Positions 13,701-25,445 of a stretch of 64,000 nucleotides of DNA are shown here, one piece after another. The notes under the pieces were generated by a model, which worked only from the letters and a program-made list of their open reading frames with translations, ran no database searches and was not told the DNA's origin. Positions within the stretch are counted from its first letter, which is position 1; the number at the start of each line of letters is the position of its first letter. A program made the position numbers and the translations under genes. Source of the DNA: Erythrocercus mccallii (taxonomy: Eukaryota; Chordata; Aves; Passeriformes; Dicruridae); the NCBI GenBank assembly GCA_013397435.1, contig VZRG01001635.1, positions 103,140-167,139 on the forward strand, in the 5' to 3' direction.

Positions 13701-15899
13701 ATACTGCCTATTTTCAGATTAAGGAATAAGGTAAAAGATGAAAAATAAGAACAATGAAGAAAAGGTATAAAAGCATGAAACTGTGCTTGCTGAGAGCAAA
13801 TATTTTCAGGGTTTTGATGGGACTCATGGTGCTGTATCACCATGATGGAGATTGACTTTTTGAAATATTTTGTTTTGGAATAGTGTTGATTTAAATTACC
13901 TCTTGCTGTTTTGCTCTTTGCTGAATATTAATGGTCAAATTGAAAGAATGAGGTTTTTAATAGATATTTAATTTAAAAAATATTCATTTATATTCTCATA
14001 AAATTTGGGATGCAGAGAGCTCATTTAGAGAGTGATAGCAGGAGTCTACAATATGAAGAATTATTGTCTAAATTTGAAGTAATCTCAGTATATGCTAAGC
14101 ATAGAAGAAACTATGATTCCCCACTGTTATTCCAAATTCCTATCCTTATAGTTCCCCAATGGGAGGTATATCTCCCCTTGCTCTTGCCCTAAAATGACAA
14201 GGAGAAAATCTATTGCAAACATGTAATATTAAATTTATTTTAATCCAGGTCTCTGCAAAACCAGAGACCCAGTGCAACACATGAGCTAAAAAATCAAGTA
14301 TAGAAAGAGGGAAGAAGTGCTTAGCAATATTATTGGCCCCACTGAGCACAAGCCCATCAGTAAAATGCCCACCTGGGCATGTCAGATGGATCAAACAGAA
14401 AGTCAAAATATTTTGAATATAGGCCATAAGTATTCATTACTATCTGCAACCTCAAAGTTCATGAACAGAATTAGGCCAAATGAGCCAAAGAGGTTGAATA
14501 CTGAGAAAAACACCTACAGCTTTCATTGCAAATCCTTGAGGATCTGGTTTATTTTAGTCTCCAATCTGAATACAGCTACAGTCATAATGAGACAGTTTAT
14601 CCCTTTGAGAAGGACTGCTGCTATGAGTGCTTAGCATACAGAACAGCCTCAGCTGTGGGTCAGCCATGACTGATTTCTATGAAGCCAAAAGCTGTCTGAG
14701 GTTTCCCTGATTTAAACATGCAAACCACCCAGCGTGTTGCCAAGAGTGATTGGTATGCTGTCCTGTGTTCTCTTCTGAGAGCGCCACAAGAACATTAAGT
14801 ATAGCAGAGCAGAACTAGGCAAATAATGGATTTTTTTGCTTGACTGCTGAAACAAAAGGAAACTAAAAAGAAATTAAGAAAAAGAAATCAATCTGACACA
14901 GGTTTGTGGGTTTTTTTAGAGGCACTTTGAATAATACCACTTTGAGGGAAAAATATAAATACTTGACAGGCAAGCACTCTTTTTTGACTCTTTAATTTTT
15001 ATAAAATTAAATCTGACATAATGCTATTTGAAAGTGAAAAGTTGTGAAGTTTTATCTTGGAAGTATATAAAATTGCTGGTATTTTCACTATTTTTCATTT
15101 GAAAATAGATGACAAGCTTCATATAAACAAGTGACATTTTTATAGAGAGTTCTTGCCCTTGCAAGAAGCTGCAGCTCTGTCTTGTAGTGAATATGATATT
15201 CATTAATGGAACTAGAGCAGAATTCAGAATGTGAAATGGGCTATTTGAGATGGAATTGCCAAATGGCTAGCAGGGTTCTTTTCTGTTACTAGGACTGCTT
15301 CATCATCCTGCTCTTATGGCTTATGAACACTGATGCATGACATGATTTCTATGATGAGAGGAACCCAGAAGTTATTTGTGTAAATGGTGTAATCCTATTG
15401 TTTAGTATATAGCTTTCTTCTCTTAAATACTGCTCTCTAAAACCAGAATAATTTTTATTGAATAGTTTAAAGCTGCACTTAGTGTTATTGATGTTGTCAC
15501 AAATCATAACTATTTTGAGTTAAAGATGTGGTTTGTGTTTATTTCAGTGAATATTATGTTCCATTTTAATCATCCTTTCACAAATAATCTTGCTCTTTTT
15601 TTTTTCTGGGTGAATGAAGAACAACTATTCTCAGGGGAAATATTTTTGATCTCTAGAATGTCTGGCATATTGTGCTTAAAATATTTGTTGGAAGTACTGG
15701 AATTTAGCTAAAAGTTAAGATAAAGCTGCCCTAACTTTCGATTCCATTGTAAGGCAGAAAATCAGTAGAATTGGATAGAAGCCTTTATGTAGTTTAGTCA
15801 CCAAGGCTAAAAGAGAGATCCTGGTCCAGCTTGCACAGCTGCTCTGACAGAATATATCCTCTGCTGAAGGGGGAAAGAAGATCCCAGCAGGATAATAAC
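10746..15899. other. Unique sequence, no gene recognised
   Basis: Only short unremarkable frames are present. The longest, about 100 codons at 12990-13292 on the plus strand and 105 codons at 14317-14634, show no motif, signal peptide or domain that I recognise, so they are not called as genes. Confidence 0.5.
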
Positions 15900-16160
15900 C
15901 TGGGCTGGTGACAGCTCATGTTACTAGAGGTGTTCCTGGCTTGGGGCTGCTCTCTCTCTGTGCTGTGCCAACTGTGCTGGCTCAGGAACCCAGCTCCTGC
16001 TCCTGTGCTGGGGCTGCTGCTGCAGCAGCATCCCCATGGCCAGCACGGGAGGCTGTTCCCTGGGCACCAGGGATAAGTTCAGCCCTGGATTTCAGGCCTA
16101 GGTGCACTGCTGACTGCAGAGGTGCAGAGAGCCCAGCAGAGCACGGAAATTGAGTCTGGG
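15900..16160. other. Locally GC-rich, CpG-poor patch with CTG-rich core
   Basis: This stretch is clearly more GC-rich than its surroundings, with a core around 16000-16030 dominated by CTG/CAG triplets. CpG dinucleotides are few, so it does not look like a CpG-island promoter. A plus-strand frame at 15908-16153 gives a low-complexity Ala/Ser/Pro-rich translation with no family resemblance. It could be a decayed GC-rich repeat; I do not recognise it. Confidence 0.45.
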
Positions 16161-19100
16161 GGTTGGCCAGCCCTTGTCAGTGCCTTAAAGGGGAGAGTCC
16201 TCTGTGTGCCAGAGATGGTGACACCAACCCAAGCTAGGGATTTCACAACAGATTCCAGTCTGAAGGGGCATCGTATGCCTTCAAAACCCTCTCAAATCAA
16301 AATTTCTTTTCTCCACAGCCAAGGCATCAAGCTAATGATGCCAAAGGAGGAAGATTTAGCTTAGATGCTTTGGCAAAACTAGAAAGAATACAAAGCTGAT
16401 AGAAAAAGTGTGTCACCCTCAGTGGCTACTCCAACTTTCTCCTGTTTTTTGCCCAACCCAGGAAAGATATGAGAGAGAGAAAAAGGGGCTATATAGATAT
16501 GCTCTATCTATGTTACTATACACATTACTACATATTTTTGATGTATGATGTAATATATACATACAGGCATTTAATGCAAATTAATAGACTTCTAAAGAAT
16601 TAATTTTTGTTATGAGATTTACTCATAATGAATTTCAATTTGGCAGTCTCCTGCAGTGCTTAATATTACATCTGCTTAATAAGCAGGATGATAATTCTGC
16701 AAACCATATCCAGATTATTTGCTAAACCTTGGAGCAAGTGGCTGTGAAAATAAATATATTATCAGAAATTAATATTGTAGTATAACATCTACATTTTATA
16801 TTGTAGTTTGCTTGACTTGGCTTGTTGACTGTTTTAAGGAAAAAAAACAACAAAAACCTCACCCCCCAAAAAAGCCAAAATCACAAAAATCAATAAAAAA
16901 CACAGAGACTTTTACCTTGTTTTTTGTAGCAATAGCAGCAGTACTTTCTTTTTTAAAAAATTTAGATTATTATTTGTTAGATTATCATCTAAAGCCCTTA
17001 TTGCAATTTGTAGGGGTTTGTCCCAGGTGAAGCCACATCCTGGCATTACAGACCTCATTCCACTGATTAGGCTCTAAGTAAGGAATCCTGCAAGGTTTCC
17101 TGGCAGAGATAGAATTCTGAATGATTTGTAAACTGGAATACCCTGGGGTATCTGAGGGTTCTTGATGAAATGTTTGAGAATATGATCATCTGGCCCACAG
17201 GGAATGGTTCTTTGAGCTGCAGGTTGCACCAATCTGGAATCTGAATGACTGTCGTGTGAATAGGTCCTTTCAGCTAAGAAAAATGAAACTTTCAGCAGTT
17301 AAGTTTTATTCCTTTGTTTAAGGAAAACTATGTTCGTCATATAAGCAAAATCTCAAATCTTAGTTGCTTAGATGAATCTTTAGGTCTCTATTTCTTTTTC
17401 TTACTTCCATGTCTTTTTTATTTCGGAGATGAACAAAGTCTGAGGCATAACTTATTCTTTCTGCTCTATGTCACCCTTTTTTTAAAAAAAATTTTTGTAT
17501 ATGTGTATGTATGTGGTTTTGTCTTAAAGACCCTCTCACTAATCTTTTGAAAACAAAAATTTATGTTTTCAGTAAAGGAATTACTTAATGTGATTTTTTT
17601 TGTGTGTAAGGCAAGTCTTGCCAGACTTTAATTAACTTCTGCCTTGCTTTAAATTTCTGGTAAAAATTGGGCTTCAGCAGCACTGTCAATTTATTTATTT
17701 ATTATTTGTTAATTAATTTGTTAATTTATTAACAAATCTGAAATAACATACGTCTTCAATCCTTAAAAGAACAAATATATGTGACAATTATCAAGTCTTA
17801 TTTACTGAGTGTCTTCTTGCTTATCTCACAGGCTTGTATTGCAAAAATTAAGGCAAAGGACAGGTAAAACTCAGGTAGTGTCTGGTAGGACAAGTTAATT
17901 ATATAAATATGTCTTCAGAAACATTTCCTAGTCTTTCTATCCCCAGTATATTTTGTTAGAAAATTATTTAACTGGAGAAATTATTTGATCTTGCTCATTT
18001 GTGCCATCACTTGTATCTAAACTGAAGCTATTCTTATGTTTTTAATGCTTTTAAAGCCATTGCTACTCAGCTGGGAACTGATTTTATTTGTGGCTAGTAG
18101 GAGCATTTTCCTCAAAAATAGTAATTACACAGCCTAGCTACCTTGTGAGAATTTAGATTGTCTTGCAGTAATCAGAAAAGAATGAGAAACTTTTGGGTCA
18201 GGGTTGGGTGGTCACCCAAACTGAATGAGTAGTGTGGACTGACTGGCTAAACGAGATGGGAATGCTAAACGATAGAATAATGACATTGGAAAAAAGCAGA
18301 AATGACTGAGATGTGGTTATATAATATGTATGTATTTAATTCATTTTATGTTTCTGATTTCTCTTGTTTTGAACAAGAAAATTTGAGAGGAATTTCAATG
18401 ACATAAAAAATAGAATTGATGGAGATGATAAGCTGTATGGACACAAGTTATTAGGACAAATAAATCCGTATTAGAAGCAGTGTGGCTGCAATAAAGTAAA
18501 TAAATATTGTAATTTTTAACAAGATGAACTGACAAGTAATTTGTGGGTTCAGTGGAAAACGAAGTCAAGTATAAACACTTCTTTCTTATGCAGAGTAAAA
18601 TGCTTATTCTGATTATTAGAGCCTCTAAGTGTCTGTTGCTCAGTGATTTTCATCCTCTGGACTTTGATATTCCCTCAGTGAACTATCAAAAAGGCGGTGA
18701 CTTCTACAATATGGCAATCGTATTGCTTTACATATTTTTTATGAGGAAATTTTTAAAAAAACTATCCTAAATTTCACTAATAGACAGAAACACAGCTGTC
18801 TTTTATGTCTTGTACATAGCCATTGAATGTAGAAATGGTGAACAATGGCAGTGGTTCCTCCTCACTGGAGGCCTCTAGTCTTGTGGTTGAGTTTCACGGA
18901 CAAGAGGTGTTAGTCTTCATGTTTAGTCCTTGTCATAAGCATAATTTATGTCACTTGGGGCAAGGAATGATATATATATTAAAAGATTTATATGATCAGT
19001 GAACTGCTATAAAAATTATAAGCCTTATTTCTTGAAAGCATGACTGTATTGCATGCACAGTACAAAAAGGTATTTCTCCCTTGAAGTTGGTTTTGTAAAG

Positions 19101-19201
19101 ATAATTTTCAGGAATACCTTTTGGCAGGGTTCTTGGCATCTCTTCAACTTTCATTGCATCATGCAGAGCCATAGGTACTCTGAGCATCTTTCAAGATGTA
19201 G
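16161..19201. other. Unique AT-rich sequence with a C/A-rich run, no gene recognised
   Basis: No gene is seen. A strand-biased C/A-rich low-complexity run with almost no G or T occupies about 16840-16905. A TTTA-type simple repeat precedes the inverted repeat near 17.7 kb. Confidence 0.5.
17704..17737. repeat. Perfect 10-bp inverted repeat (AT-rich hairpin)
   Basis: The arms ATTTGTTAAT (17704-17713) and ATTAACAAAT (17728-17737) are exact reverse complements separated by 14 bp. The loop repeats the TTTGTTAATT motif, so it is also a short 12-bp tandem repeat. It lies in a TTTA-rich stretch and is probably simple-sequence drift; no function is implied. Confidence 0.7.
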
Positions 19202-19456
19202 ACATTGCCTCTGTTTTAAGGTGCTCTTGGGGGTTGTGTTAATTTTTTGGAAGGTTGTGTTTTGATGCATGTGGTAGGTTTTTTGTTGTATAGATTTGGT
19301 TGTCTGGTTTTGTTTATGTTTTTTGGGTTCATTCAGGTTTTTTTGGTGGGGGGGTTATGTGTTCTGTTGTTGGTTTGGTCTGTGTTTTTGCTTTGTTGTG
19401 TGTTGGGGTTTTTTTAGCAGTGGGTGGGAGGAGGAGGCTGACTTGTTTTTTTGTTT
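19202..19456 (+). repeat. G+T-rich strand-asymmetric tract
   Basis: Over about 250 bp the plus strand is almost entirely G and T, with many T-runs and G-runs, including a run of seven G near 19348. C and A are rare. Open frames across it translate to Phe/Gly/Val/Trp/Cys-rich low-complexity strings, which are a by-product of composition and not a gene. It could be a decayed simple repeat. Its G-runs are separated by T-runs, so it has limited potential for G-quadruplex formation. Confidence 0.65.
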
Positions 19457-19459
19457 GTT

Positions 19460-22400
19460 TGAACATTCCACCGTGCCTGAATACAAGATCATGTGTGCTA
19501 AACAGAATACTTCAGTCCTGATGTCTGCTGTGGTTTCCCATCACAGCCTTGTTTATAGGAGTGTTACCTGAATTTGACCATGACTCATTATGCACATTTC
19601 ATTTGTGTGTGTAAATTGCCAAGTAAGGTTACAGATTTTGAAAGATCAAAGCTTATTCCAAGCCTGATATCATCTTAAAATTAAATCCTATGTGCTGCAG
19701 GACATGGAGAATTTTACAGACTGATTTGATCCATGTGGTAGCATAGAAACCATAAATGTGAAGTATTTTATACATGACATTAGAGAACAGAGAATGGATG
19801 AGATGAAATCCATTGATGCCATCCACAGTTCTTTGTAGTTTACAATAGTTATTAACTTCATCATTTATCTAACCATAGTATTTCTTTATCTCTCTTTTTC
19901 ACTGAGATTTTCTAGCGTCAGTTATGATATGCTGGTTATTTTACTTAATTTTATGTAATTTACTTAATTTTATGATAGTCGCCTTTTCTAAAGGTGGAAT
20001 TCCAAAAAATAATTCAGGGCATCCTCTCTCCCTCACCTCAGTAAGGTGGTCTTAGGGGAGGCACTATGAATAAGTCATAATTTACTTTACAAATATTCAA
20101 ATTCCTCAGTATAATTCAACTCCTACTTTCTATTCAACCCTGTGGAGCCTGTGATATCACATTTTGTTGTACAGCCTTCTAGTGAATAATCCTCATGTCA
20201 GTCCCATTCCATGAGTGGGGCTGGTTAAGAGCATGGTTATGCAACATTCCAACTTGTTTATTTGACCAACTGCAGAGTTAAAGTCAACACACGTTTGATT
20301 AGAGACATACTGAAATTTTTTATCAGCATATCTTTGCTGTCATTGTGCAACATCTACTATGGAAGCATCATCAAAAGATAAATTGACCTTAGAAGGAAAC
20401 AATAATATCTATATTGATATGAAAACTGGTGATCTTTATTGGGAAGAATATACTATTCTTTATTTTTCAATAAAATATGTCAGTATTTCCTTCCTTACAT
20501 TTAGCAAACACAGCAGATTAATATTTTAACATAGCTATTTTCGAACAGTTTGCTGTATAACTTGAAGGCACACTCAGATTTCTTTCCTGGTTTTAAAGAA
20601 TGACAGCAAAAGCACCTTTATCTGACATTTAGGATGATTAAATTTTGAAAAATCACTTGGCATATTCAGCATGACTCCACAGGGTACTTTTGCTTTATAA
20701 GGCAATGGATCATGTTAGCTTAACTTATATTTAAGATTTGCTGGACTGATATTATTGTGTTAGACAGTATTGCTGAAATGGAAACATAAAATTTTGCTGC
20801 CAGGAGATCAAGTCTGTGCCTGCCCTACACTATAAATTAGTTCCATAAAGTTTTAAAATGCAATATTTGCTCTAACCCAAATAGTGCTGTAAGCCAACAA
20901 ATTGTGTTTAAATATATATGAAATTAAATCCGAGATCAAAAATGTATGCATTGCTTTTTTGCCATCTCAGAAGTTATACAAGATACACTGCTATTTTAAA
21001 ACAACAATCAACCTCAACTGAATATGTTTAGAGATATGAATAATTTTCATTCTTTTCAATCCATGACACTGATGTAGAAACAGATTTTGGAGTATCAAAA
21101 CTTTTTCACCTTTGTCTCTAAATGGTAATGTGTTTGTTGTGTCTTACTGGGTTGAGTCCGAAGCAACAGTGCTAAAAAAAAAAAGTGTTCTTTTAAGAAG
21201 TCAGGGACCTGAAATTTAATTTCATTAGTCATCTGAAAAAAACCCCTGTATTAATTTTTCTACATTTCTGTGCTTCAGAATTTGAGCAATGCTATTTACT
21301 GCCATTGGGCTGGGGTTGTGGTGAGGATGCTCTGCACAACCCCTTGGTACAGCCTCCTTTCTGACTTCACCCTTCACCTCTGAGCAGTGGAGGCAGAAAG
21401 CCAGCATGGAGGTTCCTCCAGATCCCCTTGGCATGCCTGCTTGAACCATTTGAACTTCCCTAGTTTTCTTTTCTCCAGAGCAGGGTCCTGTTGTGCCACT
21501 TGATTGAGCAGAAATAGCTTCTGTTAACATGCAACCTCTGTGGGTCATGGAAAATCCTTTTTTCATCAAAAGAGTTTGTCTCAAAGCTGGGAAACAGGCA
21601 CTTGTCTTTGTCCTGAGAAACAGACTAGCTGGGTTAAGAGAATGCTGGGTTTGCAGATTTTCTAATCACACAGATGTACCTCTCACAAAAGGTTTGTGGA
21701 AGAGAGGAGCCAGCAATTCCTTTGATTGCAGTAGTGCAGCAAAAGACAAGAAGAGCAGAAGTTAAAGCCTGTCTGTTTTCTGTTGCCTTTTCCTTCCATG
21801 CCCATACAAATTTAATAATTTGAGATGACTGACTGTTGTATATGATCCTTAGGCCTTATTAATAGTATCCTGTTAAGAATTTTGTTGTTTAAGTGAAATG
21901 TTAATTTAAGAGAACAGCTCCCAGTTTGATGTGGTAGTCTGGGAGGAGGAGTTCCTGCAGAATGCACAGAGGCTGAGGAGCACAGGGAGCTGCCTCTCCC
22001 ACCTCTAGCAGTGGCTGTGTTGGAAGGCTTGCTCATATTTTGGCAGCTGAAGGACTCTGAACAAATAGTACTGAAGCCTTAGAGGCTCTCAGGTGAGGTG
22101 CACCAGGGATTTTTGCACCATGCCTGCAAAACTGACCCAAAGCACTGAGGTGCCTGTAAGTGCTCCCAACAAAGTGTGACACAGGTTTGGGGGAGTGAGT
22201 TTCCCCTGCCTGACAGCAGCGCTGCTGGTTCAGGTCTGCAGGTGCTGCAGAAGCCTATTTGCAATCTAATCAAACACTGTGGATTAGCTGAACTAACAGA
22301 ATGGGTATGAGACTTTTCAAATCTGTATTAATGCCTGTTGTTTGCCACATTTGGCCTGGAAAGGCAGGCTCAGGGAATGCTTCTGGAGCGTCGGATGTGC

Positions 22401-23969
22401 ACTGCTCAGGCCAATGGCTGTGCGGGGTCTCAGTGGAAATGAGCTGCAGCTCAGGCACTGACCTCTCTCTGACTCTTTCCTTCCAATGCTTTCTGCACTA
22501 CACGGCGCCTGGGCTGATAAATTACCCTCAGGTTTACAGAGCACCAATAAATTAATGCCTACTTTGCGTTATGGCTGTTTACAAATCAATTTGATAATCA
22601 CAGTTTCACTGCTGATCTCTTCACTGCTTTGCTCCCTTGGCTGGTTTGTTCTGGGAAAGATGGAAAATTCTAAGGTGAAGACAAAATATCAGCTTTAAGA
22701 AAGGATGCAACTTGGTGCCGTATTTGAGTAAAAAACTTGGAAAGTCGTGCAAATATTTCAAAGAAGCTGAGCATTAATTCAAGTGATAAATTGTTGGAAA
22801 AAATATATCTCATTGCTTGTAACTTATTTTATTATTAGTTAATTAAATATCTTAATGTATCAACACATATTTTTTAAAACTTATTCACAGAAATAATTGA
22901 AAATAAATTACAGTTTCACAAAAGGACAGCTATTAAGACAGGCACTATTCAAAACTGCAATCCTCTTCTCCCAGACTTACATTTAGTGCCTGTACAAACA
23001 GACACATGAATGCTGCTAATGCTGCCTGTTCTGAGATTTCAATTTTAGTTTCCATTTTGGTGTCAGAGTCTGTATGAAAACTGGATCATATTTTAAACCA
23101 TATTTCAACTCAGGAAAGATACCTCATGTAATTACATGCCTCTGGAGGCCATGAATCTGAATTGAATGCTGAGTACCACACAGTTGTGGCAAAATCAAGA
23201 AAGATGGCTACAGATGCTGAACATATCTTGTATGTTGTAGCCATCCTAAATACACTGCTTGACTCTGATGAAGCTGGTAGCTGTTCAGACTGGGTGTCCT
23301 GGTGTTTTCCGTGGTAAGAAATGTGTTTTGGCACTGTTTCAGCAACAGTTAGAGAGCCATTCATGCTGTAAGGCTTCATGTGGTACAAGCCAAGAATCCA
23401 TTCAATATGGAAGAGAGAATTTTCTCTCCATGTACAAAGCAGCTGCTTTGGGCCAGCCATGCAGGTTGTTCAGTGTTACTCTGTGGAACAGTTGCCTTTG
23501 GAACTGTTGCTTTGCCAATGTTTTTGTAAGTTTTCTGTCAGCTCCCTGAAGGAGGCTGACATTAGTGGCTACTTAATAATTGGCAAATGCTAATATAGTA
23601 GTAAAATAGAATTTCTGTAGACTGATTGATTAAATTCTATCAAAACATACAGCCAAAGGGTGTACATGTGAATGAAGGTGTCACCTATCTAAAGGAAGTT
23701 AGCAACAATCTTGCTCGAAATAATTTGGATTAAGATTGATTTTTTTTTAACCTGATAAAGTGTATCTGTGTTTCAGAAGCTCTTTTGGCAAGTACAGATA
23801 TACCTTTGACATTGAGTCTGATACGTAGGAAAGGTTGAAATGACTGAATTGAATACTTAGCTACAATTTTCAATTATATCTGTATTATATCTATCTAGAC
23901 ACAAAGCATGTGCTGTGCTTGGTTATAAAAAATATATGTCCTCTGTAGTTATCAGGAGAGTCTAGAAAA
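19460..23969. other. Unique sequence, no gene recognised
   Basis: The longest frames are minus-strand 21225-21584 (119 codons) and 23110-23460 (116 codons). Neither translation shows a domain, transmembrane pattern or resemblance to a known protein. A 16-bp sequence (TTTACTTAATTTTATG) is repeated with 19-bp spacing at 19940-19974. Modestly GC-richer DNA at about 21.3-21.5 kb and 22.1-22.5 kb holds nothing recognisable. Confidence 0.5.
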
Positions 23970-24038
23970 CCCCTTGGTTCATTAAGAGACAATGTTAAAT
24001 CAAATGCCACAATTGCGATATCCTTCTGTCACCAAAAC
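23970..24038 (-). mobile_element. ERVL-like internal remnant with tRNA-Leu-type primer-binding site
   Basis: On the minus strand, three bases after the LTR end, the sequence reads TTGGTGACAGAAG then GATATCGC (24015-24035). The TGGTGxCAGAAG core matches the 3' end of tRNA-Leu, the primer typical of ERVL elements. Compared with the expected TGGTGTCAGAAGTGGGAT it lacks about three bases after AGAAG. About 45 bp beyond it may be leader sequence. No gag or pol frame follows, so the internal region is truncated. The primer identity is inferred from the motif. Confidence 0.55.
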
Positions 24039-24479
24039 TGCAGGAAAAACAAAAACCACTCCAACAACGTTTTTAGGGTTAGAGAATCAAGTCATTACTT
24101 TATTCTGGCAAGGATGTTGTTCTGGACAGGATTTGCAACAGAAATAATTTCATTCACACATAGCCCAGGTGTGCAGAGAAAATCATTCTATGACACATGA
24201 ATTTTACTAGATTTTTCAGATATTTTTAGAGTCAAAACCCATAGAGAAATTCATGGTTCAATGTTCATTGGTCCAAGGTTATGAAGTTCTGATATTTGGT
24301 TTCCTATTCATTACGGATTCCTTCACTTCCCATGATAATTAGATCCTCATTCTTATCTCTTATCTGTCTTTTCCAGACCAGGTGTCTCCAACCATGCCAG
24401 TGGTGATGTTTGGAGCTGATGGTTGTTATCTTTTGTGTGTCCTCTGTGCTACTCCCAGGCTGTTGAGATGTTGAGCACA
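24039..24479 (-). mobile_element. ERVL-like LTR (minus strand)
   Basis: Read on the minus strand the element starts TGTGCTCAAC at 24479 and ends TTTTTCCTGCA at 24039, giving TG...CA termini. An AATAAA signal is at 24099-24104 on the minus strand, about 60 bp before the 3' end. The 3' terminus is followed by a 3-bp spacer and a tRNA-Leu-like primer-binding site, which marks this as the 5' LTR of a truncated provirus. No clear target-site duplication or TATA box was found. At about 441 bp it is a normal size for an avian ERVL LTR. The outer boundary at 24479 is the least certain part. Confidence 0.6.
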
Positions 24480-25003
24480 TGACACCTTGAGTGATGAAAC
24501 AGCCCTTTGAAAAGAAACTTAAAATTCCTTTCTCCCCATGGCAAAGGCAAACAAGACTGACTAAAGTTACAAAAAATTTTCAATTATGTATAACTTCCCG
24601 ACAATCTGGATGTCTGGGACTCTGGCATGGGAAGGCTGGAGCTGGTGAGGAAGCCTGGTGTGGCTGTGGGGAGCCCAGTGGTGACCTGTCTGCTGGCCAG
24701 AGCTGCCGCTGCAGGGGGCTGCATGTCAGACAGGCAAGTCTCCTTAACATCAGCCTGGCCTATAAACACTGAGCAATGGTATTTAAAAGCTTAGTTACAT
24801 AGACTAAAATATCTAATAACTAATTAGAGGAAGCACTGCATAACCCTGTAAAACTGCTCTTTTCCCCATCACCTTTTTTCTTCCCTGCTCAACTTGTCAA
24901 CTATATCTTTTTAGGAGTTGTTAAAACCTGGTTTAAATACAGAGGAGCAAAGGAAATGAAGTCTCTGTGAATAAAATGGAAAGAACTTTGAAGATTCCAA
25001 ATA
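24480..25003. other. Sequence between two candidate LTRs
   Basis: No gene is seen. The stretch at about 24600-24730 is GC-richer than its surroundings, with scattered short frames on both strands. It may be decayed element sequence, but I cannot assign it. Confidence 0.4.
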
Positions 25004-25372
25004 TGTCTGAAAAAACCAAGATAAACCCAAACGAGATTAAGTGTTGATGACAAAAAAGGAATATATTTTTATTTAATAGTAAGAGAGGCAAAGAGAAAGA
25101 AAGAGAAAAGTAGATGAAAGTTAAAAAAAAGATAAGGTTGCTTATGGCAATCATGGCATAAGTCATCACCACACCTGCTCCAGGAGGCCTCAGGGTGCCC
25201 TGCAGCAGGTGATGGTGGTGGAGGAGGGAAGGCGAAGGTCAAGGATTCTGCCCCTTGCTTTCCCCTCTAGCTTTTGCACCAGGTTGCTCCATCCTTTTTA
25301 TGGGCCTTGAGGTGGGCTACTCGCAGTCCATTGTGGTCTTAGGTGTTCAAGAGTGATTGTGATAAGCAGATG
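25004..25372 (-). mobile_element. Candidate LTR (minus strand), unassigned family
   Basis: On the minus strand an ATAAAAAGG TATA-like box (25293-25301) is followed about 220 bp downstream by AATAAA (25068-25073). A CA terminus (TTTTTTCAGACA) lies another 60 bp or so on, at 25004. This order and spacing is that of U3-R-U5. The proposed 5' end, TGTCATTACATC at 25372, is a guess, and no matching target-site duplication was found. A long pyrimidine-rich stretch lies just upstream of AATAAA on the same strand. It could instead be a fortuitous combination of TATA and poly(A) motifs. Confidence 0.4.
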
Positions 25373-25411
25373 TAATGACAAAGAGCAGAAAGTACTGCCA
25401 GATGTCTTATC

Positions 25412-25445
25412 AGAATTATATATATGTGTATATATCTATAATTCT
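25412..25445. repeat. AT-rich inverted repeat at SINE tail
   Basis: The arms AGAATTATA (25412-25420) and TATAATTCT (25437-25445) are perfect complements around a 16-bp TA/TG-rich loop. The right arm overlaps the 3' tail of the SINE, so the repeat probably formed from tail and flanking microsatellite sequence. Confidence 0.6.

Noticed and set aside
15908..16153. CpG-island promoter
   Set aside because: GC content is raised but CpG dinucleotides are scarce, and no transcript structure is visible.
19296..19571. Hydrophobic small protein in the G+T-rich tract
   Set aside because: The Phe/Trp/Gly/Val/Cys composition follows directly from the low-complexity DNA, and overlapping frames give equally biased strings.
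21225..21584. 119-codon minus-strand frame as a gene
   Set aside because: There is no recognisable domain, splice context or conserved start. Frames of this length occur by chance in moderately GC-rich DNA.
23110..23460. 116-codon minus-strand frame as a gene
   Set aside because: No family resemblance was found, and it overlaps opposite-strand frames of similar length and quality.
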